Below are positions 63,023 to 64,000 of a DNA stretch of 64,000 bases, piece after piece. The stretch lies in assembly GCF_003332305.1 (NCBI RefSeq), contig NZ_QOIO01000002.1, positions 1-64,000 on the forward strand, written 5' to 3'. A program made the translations under genes and the position numbers. Below the pieces are notes generated by a model that saw only the letters and a program-made list of their open reading frames with translations, did no database searches and was not told the DNA's origin. Within the stretch, counting starts at the first letter, position 1, and every line of letters begins with the position of its first letter. The stretch comes from Microvirga aerophila. GTDB lineage: Bacteria > Pseudomonadota > Alphaproteobacteria > Rhizobiales > Beijerinckiaceae.

Positions 63023-63937
63023 ATGTTCAGGGATGTCGCCGTCACACTGGACGAACGCTTCCGGCGTCTTGCCGTCGGCAATGCACGTCTCGAAAAACTC
63101 GCGGAAGGGTGCCGGTGGGCCGAGGGACCGGCCTACTTTCCGGCAGGCCGATACCTCGTCTGGAGCGACGTGCCGAACGACCGCATGATGCGGTATGACG
63201 AGACCTCGGGCGCCGTCAGTGTCTTCAGGGCCCCATCGGGCTATTCGAACGGCAACACGGTCGACACGCAGGGACGCCTGGTCACGTGCGAACACGGCTT
63301 TCGACGGGTAACCCGCACGGAGCACGACGGCTCGATCACCGTGGTCGCCAGCCACCACGACGGCAAGCGCTTCAACAGCCCCAACGACGTGGTGGTGAAA
63401 TCCGACGGTTCGATCTGGTTCACCGATCCGGCCTATGGGATCGACACCGACTATGAAGGCCACAAGGCCGAGAGCGAGATCGGCGGCTGCCATGTCTATC
63501 GCGTCGATCCCCAGAGCGGCGCGGTCACGCGGGTCGCCGACGATTTCGTGCGCCCCAACGGCATTGCATTCTCTCCCGACGAGAAGCGCCTCTACGTGGC
63601 CGATACGGGCGCGACCCATGTGCCGGACGGCCCGCGCCACATCAGGGTATTCGACGTGGCCGAGGACGGCGGCCTCGCCGGGGGATCGGTCTTCGCCACT
63701 TGCACCAACGGGCTGTTCGACGGCTTCCGGCTGGACGATTTCGGGCGGATCTGGACCAGTGCCGGGGATGGAGTCCATTGCTATGATCCGGACGGCACCT
63801 TGATCGGCAAGATCCTCGTGCCCGAGAACGTCGCCAACGTGGTCTTCGGCGGTCCCAAGCGCAACCGTCTGTACATCTGCGCGACGACCTCGCTCTACGC
63901 CGTCATGCTGTACGTAAACGGGGCCAAGACGTTCTAG
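63023..63937 (+). CDS. SMP-30/gluconolactonase family protein
   Basis: A 304-residue six-bladed beta-propeller lactonase. Divalent-metal ligand positions appear conserved: Glu in CRWAEGPAYF, Asn in RFNSPNDVVV, Asp/Asn in VRPNGIAFSPDEK and Asp in LFDGFRLDDFGRI. Members hydrolyse sugar or aromatic lactones such as gluconolactone. The ATG at 63023 is 8 bp after the Usp stop; the frame is open further upstream within usp but is not coding there. The gene is complete, ending 63 bp before the window edge. Confidence 0.9.
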   Translation: MFRDVAVTLDERFRRLAVGNARLEKLAEGCRWAEGPAYFPAGRYLVWSDVPNDRMMRYDETSGAVSVFRAPSGYSNGNTVDTQGRLVTCEHGFRRVTRTEHDGSITVVASHHDGKRFNSPNDVVVKSDGSIWFTDPAYGIDTDYEGHKAESEIGGCHVYRVDPQSGAVTRVADDFVRPNGIAFSPDEKRLYVADTGATHVPDGPRHIRVFDVAEDGGLAGGSVFATCTNGLFDGFRLDDFGRIWTSAGDGVHCYDPDGTLIGKILVPENVANVVFGGPKRNRLYICATTSLYAVMLYVNGAKTF

Positions 63938-64000
63938 AGCACCCCTTTTTCCGCTCGATGCGCCGGCGGCCGCAGGACAGCCATGTCACGGGCAGCTTGT

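Overview
This is a 64 kb, GC-rich chromosomal window from an alphaproteobacterium, almost certainly of the Hyphomicrobiales (Rhizobiales). The gene types point towards Methylobacteriaceae such as Microvirga or Methylobacterium, but the genus is an inference. Evidence for the class and order: a CckA hybrid kinase, a consensus CtrA site (TTAA-N7-TTAA), a GTTC-N7-GTTC SOS box upstream of recA, a single-cysteine DksA, and a giant apolipoprotein-like coiled-coil protein resembling the Growth Pole Ring protein. No rRNA, tRNA, CRISPR array or prophage was seen. The only transposable element is an IS3-type element cut by the left edge.

Layout. 1-5.6 kb: truncated IS3 element, small lipoprotein, icd, a 2OG-Fe(II) oxygenase, an AT-rich intergenic island before a membrane protein, and a GFA-family protein. 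5.8-18.1 kb: housekeeping and cell-cycle genes (alaS, a YcxB-like protein, recA, cckA, a divergent FliO-like gene, dksA, and a ycjX-ycjF type pair). 18.3-22.8 kb: two large secreted RTX proteins, the first apparently broken by a frameshift. 23-30.7 kb: an exported protein of unknown role, a MoxR ATPase-sixA pair, a Cys/Met-metabolism PLP enzyme, a KefB-type antiporter, a CoxE-like VWA protein and a membrane protein.

30.9-41.5 kb: a 43-residue peptide gene, a universal stress protein, a 2Fe-2S ferredoxin, the 1568-residue GPR-like protein, a cluster of REP hairpins, and a complete Mla-type lipid transport operon (STAS-permease, ATPase, MCE protein, lipoprotein). 41.6-48.7 kb: a dipeptide epimerase-like enzyme, MFS and DMT transporters, an XRE-cupin regulator, two c-type cytochromes, a rhodanese and a Kbp-like BON-LysM protein. 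48.8-52 kb: a urate-to-allantoate module (puuD divergent from uraH and a puuE-uraD fusion). 52-58 kb: a GlcG/HbpS protein and an oppABC-DF peptide importer. 58.2-64 kb: a LigD lacking its ligase domain, a glutathione S-transferase, PPK2, an AhpD-like protein, a tandem Usp and an SMP-30 lactonase.

Functional links. CckA is the head kinase of the CtrA phosphorelay. The perfect CtrA box between cckA and the FliO-like gene, and a weaker CtrA-like site before the GPR-like gene, suggest that cell cycle, flagellum and polar growth may share control here. The Mla operon maintains outer-membrane lipid asymmetry. The four purine-catabolic activities at 48.8-52 kb form a complete route from urate to allantoate. 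The most unusual items are the ligase-less LigD, the frameshifted RTX gene and several uncharacterised operator-like repeats. No clearly new defence or mobile system was found.
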